Shown in pieces: positions 11,456 to 25,907 of a stretch of 64,000 nt of DNA (position 1 is its first letter; each line of letters opens with the position of its first letter). Origin of the DNA: Rutidosis leptorrhynchoides (taxonomy: Eukaryota > Streptophyta > Magnoliopsida > Asterales > Asteraceae); assembly GCF_046630445.1 (NCBI RefSeq), contig NC_092341.1:132751001-132815000 (forward strand). The letters run 5' to 3'. The position numbers and the translations under genes are program-made. The notes under the pieces were generated by a model. It saw only the letters and a program-made list of their open reading frames with translations. It was not told where the DNA came from and made no database searches.

Positions 11456-14338
11456 TATAACGACCCGGATTTTTCCAATCGTTTTATACTTATGAGATTA
11501 ATATTTACATAAATTAAACCTTACCAATATGATAAGCAATCCAAATTGTTGAGACTTGTGCTTTTGAAAAGAGTTTTACACAACTTTTGACCATCCAATT
11601 TAACCGATGATATCACGAACTATATAACATACGATAATTATACGTTTGTGTATATATATGTATTTATATATATTTAACATGATCTAAGGATGGTTTAACA
11701 TCTCATTGTGTACTAATGACAATGAGTTATAAGTATATTTTGAAACTACTAACTTAAGTTTTCAAAACGATAACTATACGTAACATTCTTTGATATATAT
11801 ACTTATAACCTATAATGCTTATACATGTATCGTATATATAATGTATTTAATCACTTTTTAAGGACTTAAATACATAAAACAATATAAGTATATTCACAAA
11901 ATATAGCTATATTTGAATTCTCATTCCGTTTCCTCAAGATTTCTATACGTATATCTAGGGTATATGTACCCGTATCATACCCAGCTTCTATATGTATTTA
12001 CTATTGGTATATACACATCAAATCAACATCCTAATCAACATTATTATTGCCCTAGATATGAGGTAACTAGGATTTGTCAAGTAGCATGAATTATTAGTAA
12101 GAAAACAAAATTAGTAATCCTTTTCTTTCTTTATAAACTAAAAACGTTTTTATGAATGAACACCATTTCTTCACTCCATTTTCTCATACCTACACCCTCA
12201 TTTCTCTCTCAAAATACTCCTAACTTCATACTTGATCATCTCCAAGCATTTTCCCCATCATTTAGCTTCAATTACAAGCCTTAAACACCATAAGAAAACT
12301 CTTTCAAGAACATATCAAAATAACCACCCATTTAAAGAAGTATACTTCCAACCTTTTGATCTAACTCCACCACTCTTTGATTCCAAAATTTTTTCTTATA
12401 TCTTACAGTAACTTTGTCCAAGTAACTTGAGGTAGTAACCTTGTTCATAATCTTGTTCGATTCATAATTATATAGCTATCTTATTTTATGTTGTGAAATT
12501 TTAACAACAAGAACATAGTTTGAATGATTTCAAACTTGTTTGAAAACTAAATAGATCCTTTTAACTTAACTTTTAAAACACTTCAAGACCTGTAATATAT
12601 CATAATGATATGCTAACTTAACAAGATATAACTTGGTTTTACAAAGAACACCTTAAAAACTGCATCTACGTCGTCGGAGTGCAACCGGGGGCTGTTTTGG
12701 GTTGGATAATTAAAAACCATCTTGAACTTTGAATTGGAAGTTCATGTTCTGGAAAAATGATATTTCTTATGAATATATTAACACATAAAAATTTCATGGT
12801 TTAACTCAAAGTGTAAGTATTTTTAGAAAAATGATCATTAAATGTTGTTTTTATGATGGAAAATGATCACTTTCATAAGTTTTACCAAAGTTTGACCTAT
12901 AACCTGTGATTTTGAATACAAACTAAGGTATTTTCAGTTCATATTCTTAAAATTTGACTCGATCCAAGGAAGTGGCAAGTTGAACCAACAAAAACGGAGT
13001 TGTAATGAAGAAACTACGACTAAAACAAGATTGGGTATCCGAAGCTAGTTTAGCTACGAAAATATTTAAAGATAAAGTAAATTAATCATATCTTTTCTAA
13101 TTAATATGATATTTTATATATAATTACTTATGATTTGATTTTATATATTTCAGGACCACCCGTAAACAACACGAGAAGATTAATCATAAGACCTCATGAT
13201 TGTACGCAACACGTCATTTGACAACACGGTACTTTATGTACACAACACGTCATTTGACAACATGGTACCATGGGTCGAGATTAATTCTGATCAATACGAA
13301 TACGATGGGGTCTTTATTTATTTTATTGAGCAACTAATTGTGGACCACTAACATCGGACTGCTAACTACGTACTAAGAAAATATTAAAAGTATTAAAAGT
13401 ATATATATATATGTAACGATTACTTGAAAAGAAAATATGTTGATATATTATATATATATGGTTAGGTTCATGATATCTATCGGAGACCAAGTCGAGTTAA
13501 ATACCTTCAAGGCAAAAGTGAGTATATAGTCCCACTTTTAAACTCTAAATATTTCGGGATGAGAATACATGCATTTTATGATTTACGTTATGGACACCAG
13601 TGATAAAAAAATATATTCTACGTTGAGTTGTACCACTGGCATACTTCCCTGTAGCTTGGTAACTACTATTTACATGTGGTATTGTAAACGCGAATCCTGT
13701 TGATAGATCTATCGGGCCTGACAACCCCAACCGGACTGGACGACCAGTATTCAACAGTTGCACAGTACTTCGTTTCGGTGACTACACTTGGTACAGTGTA
13801 GTGAGATTTCATAATAAAGGGAATATGCGACGTTGATTAAATGTTAAGTATGGTTATCAAGTGCTCAACCACTTAGAATATTTTTATTAAAACGTTTATG
13901 TATATGAAATCTTGTGGTCTATATTTATAACGCTGCTAGCATTAAACCTATATCTCACCAACTTTATGTTGACGTTTAAAGCATGTTTATTCTCAGGTTC
14001 CTAGAAGTCTTCCGCTGTTTGAATATATGTTAGAGAAACCATGTGCATGGAGTCATACATGTTTTATTCGAGGAAGCATTGCATTCACAAAATCATCACC
14101 GTGTATTTATTTTGAATGCTTTGTCAACGGAAGTATTCTTGTAAACTGTTATTTATGGTGATTGTCTATATGTAGAAATTATCAGATGTCGAAAACATTG
14201 AATTTTAAATATTCATTTATGGTATATCTTTTCAAAAGAATGCAATGTTTATAAAACGTATCATATAGAGGTCAAATGCCTCGTGATGTAATCATATGTT
14301 ATTGTATTCGTCCCTATGGATTGGGTCGGGTCGTTTCA
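11456..14338 (+). repeat. Element B 3' LTR
   Basis: 2,883 bp, the same length as the 5' LTR. The first dinucleotide is TA instead of TG. It is preceded by aatttcgggacgaaattt and ttaacgggtaggtac, the tract that also precedes the 3' LTRs of C (35890-35922) and, inverted, A (14895-14930). It contains a second copy of the module shared with H (13186-13317). Confidence 0.93.
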
Positions 14339-14894
14339 TGTACGTTTTAATAATAAAGTTCTTTTTAAACTGAAAACGTTTTTGTACGTTTGAAAATAGA
14401 TTAATAGAATATTATGGAAAGCAATTCTCCACTAGCTTTTGTCTAGCTTTCGTAAATGACACTTTTTATTTTTATTTATAAATAGCTTTACAAATTATTC
14501 CAAATATCGTTAAGAGGAATAGATTTTCTCAAATCATAGTGGACCTCTCAACAGAGACTTGTAATCATAATTCAATGTTTCTGATAATTCAATCATTTAA
14601 TATATATTTTTTTAATTTCGTCAATAATCATATTGAAACAAATACGTTCATATAAAGCTTTATACGTTTAAATACTTTGTTGACATTTTCAATTTATAAC
14701 ATATACACATATACATACATATTCATATATGTTCATTTAATGGTTCGTGAATCATTGGAATTTGGTCGAGGTTTAAATGAATGTATAAACATAGTTTAAA
14801 ATCCTTGAGATTTAACTTAACAAACATTGCTTATCGTGTCAGAATAATATAAAGATAAAGTTTAAATTTAGTCGAAAATTTTCGGGTCGTCACA
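14339..14894 (-). repeat. Element A 3' LTR, proximal part
   Basis: Positions 14339-14343 are B's right TSD. From 14344 the sequence matches 20876-21427 and ends gggtcgtcaca. Read on the minus strand this is the start of the LTR, TGTGACGACCCG. Confidence 0.92.
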
Positions 14895-15238
14895 GTACCT
14901 ACCCGTTAAAGAAATTTCGTCCCCAAAATTTGATAGAGGTCGTTATGGCTAACAATGAGAATGTTATTATGACGTAACGATTATGAAGTTTTATCATGTA
15001 TAAGAAGTATGGATAAAATAATTCGATTACTCGAAGCGTATGAGGGAAGTTATCGTAAATGAAGGAAATAAGATTATAGTGATTCGTCATATCTTTTGAC
15101 GTCATCACAATTGATCTCCGAATTTAAAGAAAATCTTTGTAATCTATGTTAGATTTGATGCTTCGGTGATTAAGGAGATTATGATTCTCTTTGAATTAAT
15201 ACGATAATCCATCTTGATTTCTCTGTCGGGTATTTCAC

Positions 15239-15244
15239 TATAAA
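15239..15244 (+). promoter_or_regulatory. TATA box of the antisense ORF in A
   Basis: cactataaatccacctcc, 83 bp before the ATG at 15322. It matches B's box (11104-11099) in sequence and spacing. Confidence 0.45.
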
Positions 15245-15321
15245 TCCACCTCCATCGTTTCTTTACAACTCACACCTTCTATTCTTTCTCCCTCAACTCA
15301 TATTTTAAAGTATTTGTCAAT

Positions 15322-15495
15322 ATGCTTCATCCAGTACTGATTCTTGATATACTCCACACTTTTATATCTGTCATTCTTCTTTTTCATCGACCTCCGGAAG
15401 AATCTATTTACTTCTACTATACTCTCGGTTTTATAGTGTTTTTAGTTCTTCCGTGTCTTTATATTGCTATATGCATTGATATATACGGTTTATAA
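15322..15495 (+). CDS. Antisense 57-codon hydrophobic ORF of element A
   Basis: Antisense to A. It begins MLHPVLILDILHTFISVILL, has a charged PPEES turn and a second hydrophobic stretch (GFIVFLVLPCLYIAI), and stops at the same codon as the copy in B. The eleven or so differences from B are substitutions only and are mostly conservative. It sits about 430 bp inside the LTR in both elements. It may encode a small two-span membrane peptide. What it does, and whether it is transcribed, cannot be told from sequence. Confidence 0.5.
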   Translation: MLHPVLILDILHTFISVILLFHRPPEESIYFYYTLGFIVFLVLPCLYIAICIDIYGL

Positions 15496-16244
15496 TTTTT
15501 GGGTGGTTGTTGGGTTTTATATCTTCCCTTATATTTCAAAGCCCCTGCTTTTGTCTTCTATAATCATTGACATCCATAGTAAATGCTCCCTTCTATTTGC
15601 TGCGATTTATACTCCAAATTCTATTTTGGAGTTTTGTCCTTTCGTTTCTTCTTCTTGCGATTAAGCAACGTTTGTAATGGTCCATTATTCGCAGATATGA
15701 ATTTCAGAATGAACATAGTTAATGTTCTAAGAAGGAAATAGTAATGGCATGATCTTGATTTGTTAATTTACCAGAATACCCTGAAAAGACCGAATCGTCA
15801 AGAAAATATATTCTTGATATTTTTAGAGATTAAATAGAATACAAGAGTCGTGTAACATGGAACATGATGACGGCATGGTCTGTGAATCATCATGTCCCAT
15901 TAGAAACTCAGCATGACTTACTGTAATATAATCACGTTGATCAAGTGTCATTATATTATACTAACTCATGCTTCAGTTCCCAACACTACTTCAAAACATT
16001 CATAATTTAAACTCGAAAGTTTATAGAATATAGAAACTAATAGTTTCTTATATGATGTAACACTGATAGCGCAAAGAGATAAATGACTTCAGATAAGATT
16101 AGTTGTGAAAATATCTTCAGAAATATCGCGGATATTTATAATGAAAGATATGATAATATCTTAGAATTTCTAATATTGATGGATGATGATGAAGATTTGT
16201 CTGTAAAGGTTTAGAATAAAGAGTAAGGTATTCGTTAATGACTT

Positions 16245-16500
16245 TAGCAGGCACTGAATCATTTGGATTCTTTGAAGGCAGATTTAGTCTTTGTGATTTG
16301 TCCACAGCCTCCTTCATAGTCTGTTCAATCCGTTTTCCAGTTCCAAACCTTCTCTTTTTCTCAGCTTTACCACCTTACTATTCTTTGTCATCAAACTTTT
16401 TACTGTTAAGATTGTTTACAGTTTTTGATGCTTCGTCAGCATTTCAAGAACTAGTTTGCAGTTCAAAATATTTTTCAGAACTTCACATTCAAAGTATGTA
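16245..16500 (-). pseudogene. Captured PABP gene fragment (RRM3 end, linker, RRM4 start) in A
   Basis: Read on the minus strand, in sense with A: NADEASKTVNNLNSKKFDDK, then two stops, then a decayed GKAEKK, then EQTMKEAVDKSQRLNL. Plant cytoplasmic poly(A)-binding proteins have this order at the end of RRM3 (NADDAAKAVEALNGKKFDDK) and the linker into RRM4. PABP binds mRNA poly(A) tails in translation; this fragment is far too short and broken to act. B has a worse copy at the same place, so capture predates the split of A and B. Copia element H carries the same stretch in better condition. Confidence 0.7.
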
Positions 16501-17539
16501 AGTCCAGGAGATAGACGTTTTACGTACACATATAACTGTTGGCGTAGACATGCTGCGAGATTTCAAAATACTGGTTACTATTTTCTGATGATTCGTATGA
16601 CAATTCTCATTACAAGATGCGAATGAGTAAATGATGTGATTTCAATAAATATAATGATTTTTCGAAAAGTCAAAGATAATTGAAGTTGTTGGTAAGTTTA
16701 TTGCTAAGGTGGCAAGATATGAAAGGTCCCCAGTAACGATGACGAAAGGGCAACGTATCTATCGAGGTTATAATAAGACTAGTCTGACTGAAAAGTCGAA
16801 GTTGACTTGCTGGAGCTGTGACAAAACTGTCTACTTTGAAAAGGAATTGAAAAGTCATTTTAGCTAATAAATGCCAAAGGGTCTGATACGGATACGCGTC
16901 GAACTATGACTTTATCTTCGAGAGCTTTTTAGGTACATAAATGTGGGTAATATGTGGTTGGATCATCATCTCGACTGTTCATTGTTTGAAGTGTCTTAGA
17001 AAACTACGGAGAGTTTGAACACAGTTTGTAATCGTTAATATACATATGATGTTCTAACACAGTTTTGAAGTCAAAGTATAGCTTTGAAAGATGTAGGAAT
17101 CTAAGAGTGATGTCTTCTGTTAAATCATGACTTGGATTTTGATTTGTCAAAATCAGAATGCGTAATCAAATTTGGGTGAGAATGGTTGTTTTGATTACTA
17201 TACAAGAATGTATATTGTTGTGAGATTTTGGGAGTATAGTTGATGATTTGCTTAATCAGATTAGAAAAATGTAACATATTAATTGTGAATTTATATATCT
17301 CTCGGGTATTACCTACTCGTTAATTTTTTTTTTTCACAATTAATATTTTGTACAACAGAATTTTATTACAGTCTTTATGAAAATATATATGTGCATATTT
17401 TCTTCAGATGTAACATACATTTAATGAGTTAATATTAAATTAAACTCATTTGATTTACGGTTGAAACTAGAACTGAATAATCCCTAAAGACTTTAGAAAT
17501 TACATAACTTTTACGGAGTATTTATTCAATAAAATTGAA
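16501..17539 (-). other. Non-coding interior of element A
   Basis: No gene seen. It aligns piecewise with 8480-9900 of B in inverted orientation, for example cgggtattacctactcgtta at 17302. Confidence 0.55.
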
Positions 17540-17980
17540 ATTATGAATTAATACTTCGTTATTTGTTGGTGTTTGTAACCCTTGCACCATATTCTCTAAA
17601 GCCACTACTCGAGCGCGAAGCGCGTTGACTTCTTCTATTACACCGGGGTGATTGTCAGTTCGAACGAGCGGATAAATAAAATCTAGAATTTGATGTAGTA
17701 TATAATCATGACGGGATACTCTGGAAATGAGAGAGAAAATGGTGTTTCGGACCGGTTCGCCGGTAAGTGCTTCAGGTTCATCGCCAAGAGGGAAATGTGG
17801 TGGATGGAAGGGATCACCTTCTTCTTGTCTCCAATTATTGAGGAGGCTACGAACCTATCCCCAATTCATTCAGAATAGATGATGGCTAATTGGTTGATCC
17901 ATTCTGGTCACACTGCTTTCGGAGCTTGAGTGGAATTCCATATCGGAATTCGAGGGACTTGAACTAATGACGAATTCCAT
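17540..17980 (-). pseudogene. Decayed pre-gag ORF of element A
   Basis: From ATG at 17980 on the minus strand it reads HSSSESSVTRMDQPISHHLF, a stop, MNWG, and after another stop VRSLLNNWRQEEGDPFHPPH. A further frame reads FSLISRVSRHDYILHQILDF and a coiled-coil-like ALRARVVALENMV segment. The parts and order match the ORF in B, with independent stops. The function is unknown. Confidence 0.6.
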
Positions 17981-18371
17981 TTCGTTCGATTGAATAAAGG
18001 ATTTTTCGATATGAAATGATTTTTCGGCTATCAGGTGGTATTCTAATTACATAGAATATCTTTATATATAGCGCAAAAGATTTCATAGATTACGGAGGAA
18101 TTTACTGGATATGTCAGGCAAAGTTTACAGTAACAGATACGCTAAGATATGGATTAGCAGATACGCTAAGATATGAATTTTGTCTATACACTATTCATGC
18201 AATCAATGCAGTAAGACGTGTCTAGACTAAGAATGATAAGCAGGCAATTTCCGACAAAAATGATAAGCAAAACTTTTGACATGCAGACACGGTCGAAGTC
18301 CAGGCACACTAATGCATCCTAACGACTATCAGTTAGACACACTAATGCAGACCTGGTTCGCTAAGACCACC

Positions 18372-18383
18372 GCTCTAATACCA
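18372..18383 (-). promoter_or_regulatory. Primer-binding site of A (initiator tRNA-Met type)
   Basis: gctctaatacca on the plus strand, i.e. tggtattagagc in element orientation. It has one change from the perfect tRNA-Met match seen in B and lies next to the LTR edge at 18386. Confidence 0.85.
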
Positions 18384-18385
18384 AC

Positions 18386-21427
<3,042 letters not shown>

Positions 21428-21432
21428 AAATA

Positions 21433-21726
21433 TGATTTTTAAAATTCGTCGTGAGTTGAAAACTAGGTCGTTGAACCGAAATTGCTTTACCCAAGGGAGG
21501 TACGAGAATTTTTATTATCATTATTTTTAATCTTATTGAATTAAAGTAAGCCAAAAACATGAAAAAACCCAAAAATCTTTACTTTTAAAACCGCGCTTAA
21601 AAATGACAAATTTTAAAATTTTGTCGAGGGACGGACTAGGACAATGATCCGAAACGCCCTCATCCTAAAAAAGAAACAAGATTTTAATTTTTTTAATTAA
21701 TTATATGTTTTATTAGTATAAGGTTT

Positions 21727-21757
<31 letters not shown>

Positions 21758-21971
21758 CCCTGAGACCCATGCCATCGCATGGGATTTTCACTATACCTCC
21801 ATGCGATCGCATGGAGGCAAAAATTAGGACAAAAACAAAAGCAGCTCGCTGCTTTTGCTTTTCACACCAACACACACACAAATACACGAAAATTCTCCCA
21901 AAATCATCCCTAAAATCGCTATTTTTTTTTACCAAATTCAACCAAATTTCGTCCTACAATCTGCTCTAATC
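21433..21971 (+). other. Athila leader upstream of the env-position gene
   Basis: Contains the second copy of the spacer block (21436-21600), a poly-A tract (about 21730-21757) and the palindromic pair at 21762-21817. A CT/CA-rich stretch leads to the ATG at 21972. No gene seen before 21972. Confidence 0.5.
21796..21817. repeat. Perfect 22-bp palindrome around gcgatcgc
   Basis: The core is ccatgcgatcgcatgg with matching flanks. A degenerate half (ccatgccatcgcatggg) lies about 35 bp upstream. A 16-bp version with a degenerate partner occurs in D's LTR at 40248-40297. Confidence 0.9.
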
Positions 21972-24165
21972 ATGCCTAGGTTCGGATTTTTCAACAAGAA
22001 GGTAAAAATTACACCCCTAAACTCTTAAATTTTCTAGTTTTTGTGATATTTACCAATATTTTACCTAATTTGATTTTGTTAATTTCTAATGTAATTAGAG
22101 TTAAATTGTTAGTATATTATGCATGTATAACCTAGATTGATGCTATGTAACATGATTTGAAGCCAAAAACTTCAAAATTTTTAGGAATCTAGGGTTTGTG
22201 TTCTTGAGCAATTTGAGGCTTTTTGATATAAACAGGTTATGGCCGATTTTTATCATGAATTATTGCTAAATTAAGTAGTGTATCATGTTTAGGTAGCTAA
22301 ATGATCCAAACTTTGATCCTAAACATGATTTTTGAGAATTAAAGTGGACTTTTTAAGTCTAAAATTCATGAACTTGATTAATTTGATATAATTGCCATTT
22401 GAGACTTGTTTAATTGTTAGTAATGACTATTTTGACATGTTATTTGAGTTAAATGCTTATGAACTTTGTATACATTTTCATATATGCTTATTTGAAAAAG
22501 TGTAGATTTTGATAAAAATATGAAAATGAGCATAAATTTAGTATAGATTAAACATGTCATTGTGATTGTTTTAGTTTGTTATCTTGCTAACACTAATGCA
22601 TATTTGGATGCACAAATTTTGTGTTTAATGTGTTTTGAAGAAATATACTGAAACTGGAGGTGCATCATCATCATCTAGACAACCACAATCGGAACCTGAG
22701 CCAGAATTGCAATACGAGCCAGAACCCGAACAAGAACCACAACTGGAACAACAACAGCAACCTGATCAACACGTACCTTATTATGATCCGCTACAATTTG
22801 TTGATGCCTTCATAGTATTTTCGATACATCCGCCAGTAGAATACCCAACGATTTCTGAACATACATTGCATCCTAATCTAAGATTCGATAGAAGCTGGAG
22901 AGATTACCCGACATATCAAAGTAACAAATTCAAACTGATACCGAAAAATGTAGATGTGCCGAGGGTAATCGATTGGGATCCTTTGGAAAGGGTCCAACTA
23001 GCTAACTGTGTTAGACTGCTACTAATTCAAAGGTATGGCAGTTCTTCTTTTCCCGATTGGGAATGTTTATTCACCATTCGTAGACATGTATATAAGGAAT
23101 GGTGTGTTGAGCTTATGAGTACTATTTCGTTAAATGCGGATGTAGATAGATTAGATGATAGAAGTTTTCTTAGATTTATACTTGGCCGTAGGATATACAG
23201 GATGTCCATGCTGGACATGGCCAGGGCTTTGCAGATATATACTCCTGGTGAATTACTACTACCCGATTGTATGAATTTGATTTATCGTGGTGAAAGGGTA
23301 GATAGGAATTTTGACGCGAACGCCGTCTGGAGGCGTATGTTAGATTATAATGTTTTTACGCTGGGAGGAAAACACTCCTACTTACATATTAACAGAGCCG
23401 AGCTTCGTGTAATTCATAGATTTTTGGCTAACTCGATTACACAGAGAGGTGACAACAAGGAGAAAATGACCTTACATGATTTATTCTACCTAAAGTGTAT
23501 TCAAGACCCAAGAGGCTTTGTTAATATCCCTTACTGTGTTGGTTTTTATTTGTCTAAAATGGTAGAAGGAATACAGGAAGGGGGAATAATAGGAGGAGGT
23601 ATTTTTGTTACTCTCATTAGAGAGTATTTGGGTGTAGATAGGGACCAAGGGGGTCCACTTTTGGAATGTAGGGAACAGGTTGAGCCTTTAGGATTGGGGG
23701 GTCTATCAGGGTGCTAAGGTATTAAAAAGCAGACGCAACCAGGCAGTACCCTATGAAGGTAGTCATCCTCAGGTAGAGAGAGGTTCAGATGAGGAAATGG
23801 AGGAAGCAGATGACATTAGGGATGTCATTAGGGAGGCTATGACTGACATCTACCAGCATGTAGATGAGGTAGATATGACAAACGGGGAGAGATTTAGTCG
23901 GATGGAGCAGTGGCAAGCCCGGAATGATTACGAGCATTCCAGGCAACGACAGCATGATAGATGGGACTATCATCAGCGTCAGATCATGAGCCGGCTGTCA
24001 CCTCAGGATCACTATGCACCGACCCGACCCGCTTACTATCCTCCACACCAGCCCGAGATGAGACCACCATATACTCTCTACGACCCTAACCAGGCCTACC
24101 AGTACACTTATCACCAACCATGGAACCTGACCGACGACATGAACTGGAACCCCTATCCAGATTGA
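21972..24165 (+). pseudogene. Spliced env-position gene of the Athila element (frameshifted)
   Basis: Exon 1 (21972-22001) encodes MPRFGFFNKK. A gtaaaa donor follows and an ag acceptor ends at 22640. Exon 2 opens KYTETGGASSSS, in phase, with a Glu/Pro/Gln-rich region and a conserved globular part (DLFYLKCIQDPRGFVNIPYC). The frame stops at 23717, but the next frame continues open from 23701 (VYQGAKVLKSRR) to 24165 with an Arg/Tyr/Pro-rich tail. One extra G in the G run at 23695-23701 explains the break. The intended length is about 517 residues. The post-pol position and splicing match the Athila env-like or ATHILA ORF-1-type genes. I see no clear signal peptide or membrane span, so an envelope role is not supported. 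Confidence 0.65.
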
Positions 24166-25907
24166 TATAGTTCCGTTGGTAATTTTTATGATTTTTATCT
24201 TTTTATTATTTTTATTTATTTATGTTTAAACATACAAATATTGATACTTTTATTGTAATGTTTATTATTTTTATTATGTTGTACTAATATTTCATATTTG
24301 ATTTGAAAGTGGGATTTTAAGTCCCATTTCAAATTACCATGCATGTTTATATTTGTATTGTATGTATTTTATTTCATGTACACAACAGGGTAAAACAATA
24401 CATTTTCAAAGACTGACATTAAGTTCAGCAAAAGCTACTGATTTTGAACAAAACAAAAAATAAATGTGATGTAACAACAAGACGGAATGAACAAATGATG
24501 TGCACCATTTATCATTCAACAAACAAACGCCAATATGTTTGGAAACTTTGGTAAAATTTAATCATTTTTCTACACTAATCACCCTCAATAATTTAAATTG
24601 TTACTGATTTCTTGCAAATGAGGGCATTGCAAGATCTTAAGTGTGGGAAGGGGTTAAATTCTTTCGGATTTTAAAAAAAAAATTTTGACTTATACACTTG
24701 GTTACCATTAAAAATACTAGTAACGCAGTAGTTGTATTAGAATCTAGTGCTCTCTGATAATAAAGAACAGCCCTAGTCTTATATACTGACTACCAATTCT
24801 AGTAAAAATTTTTCAAAATTTTCAATTAAATGAACTCAAAATCATGTTTATACATATTTATGAACGATAAAACTAAGTGTTAACACCGAATTATTGTTAC
24901 CTCGGAAAGGACATAAATTGAAAAACAACCTAAAATGTTAGAATTCATTTAAGAATGGAATAGAGGAGAATAAAAAGGCAAAGAAAATAAAAGCCAAGTG
25001 TGGGAAAAATTTACCAAGTTATTTAAAACATATGTAACATATTTTTGTACAAATAACTGAAAATACTTTTCTTTTGGACAAAATTTTATCAAGTTTTACC
25101 CAATTTTCTATAATGTATTTGAAAGAAAAGATGGATCTACACGATGAATCAATTCCATCATTAAAAGGAAGTAAAGTCTTCCGAAAGAGAAACGCGCTTC
25201 TTGATGTAGGTCAGGAAGTTGTCGTCCAAACCAGCTGTAGGTTGACAAAAAATCTAGAAAAGTCATCACTAAAATCAGCAGGAAATCCACGGACCTTAGC
25301 ATCAAACAGGGTCGCCATGTGGTCAGACTTATCCTAACCATGAGAGGATCTGTCTCATAAAATGGGGAGGGCACCGTGCAAATTAGCTTGATAAGACTAA
25401 TGAATCAGATCCCCAGAAAGGATAATCTCCTTAAAAGATCAAAAATTAGCTTTTAAGACTGATATTACTCAATCCTTGAGATTGACTTTTAAAGATTGAG
25501 AATTACAAACTCATGGAATTCGATGATATCTAAACTCGAGCTTGAACGAGAAAATATTTTGATCAAAATTACAAACCGATTTGTTTTCTGAAAACCCATT
25601 TTTAATGCGTTCATTACCATTGAACGTAAAATCCTAGGAATTCACCTGGAATTCATTAGGTCACCTGAACCAAATCGTGTGTCAACCGTAAGAACGGTGG
25701 TTGCATAGCATGGTCAAAGACAGGACCTTGTGCCAGTCCGAAAAACCATAAGGGTGAGCTTTACTATTGATCCTACAAAGGATAGTAATTGCATCTGACA
25801 CGTTATAGACCACAATTAAAAGCATGTCAGGGGACATTGCCTTAACAGTTACTTGTTCAACGCTTTCCTTTACAACCAGACGGTAGTTTATCGAAAGGTA
25901 ATATACG
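24166..25907 (+). other. 3' non-coding region of Athila element D
   Basis: AT-rich. The phrase aagtgtgggaaggggtt (24640) resembles the cagtgtggga-type purine tracts found after Athila genes. Open frames at 25074-25374 and 25682-25930 have no recognisable domain and lie on overlapping strands. Ends at the LTR of C. Confidence 0.5.

Larger units (their letters stand above)
4174..14338 (+). mobile_element. Element B, non-autonomous LTR retrotransposon (LARD type)
   Basis: The element is 10,165 bp with two 2,883-bp LTRs and a 4.4-kb internal region. No gag, protease, RT, RNase H or integrase can be read. The internal parts match those of A in the same element-relative order: primer site, decayed pre-gag ORF, Ser/Thr-rich tract, PABP-like fragment, antisense ORF, and a conserved tract ending ttaacgggtaggtac. 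B therefore belongs to the same non-autonomous superfamily as A, with diverged LTRs. It is the youngest insertion of the D-A-B nest. Confidence 0.9.

Noticed and set aside
15464..15664. 66-residue plus-strand ORF overlapping the antisense ORF of A
   Set aside because: It is in a different frame from the conserved ORF, and B has no counterpart.
25074..25374. Opposed 87- and 88-residue ORFs in the Athila 3' region
   Set aside because: They overlap each other on opposite strands, match no family I know, and sit in retroelement untranslated sequence.
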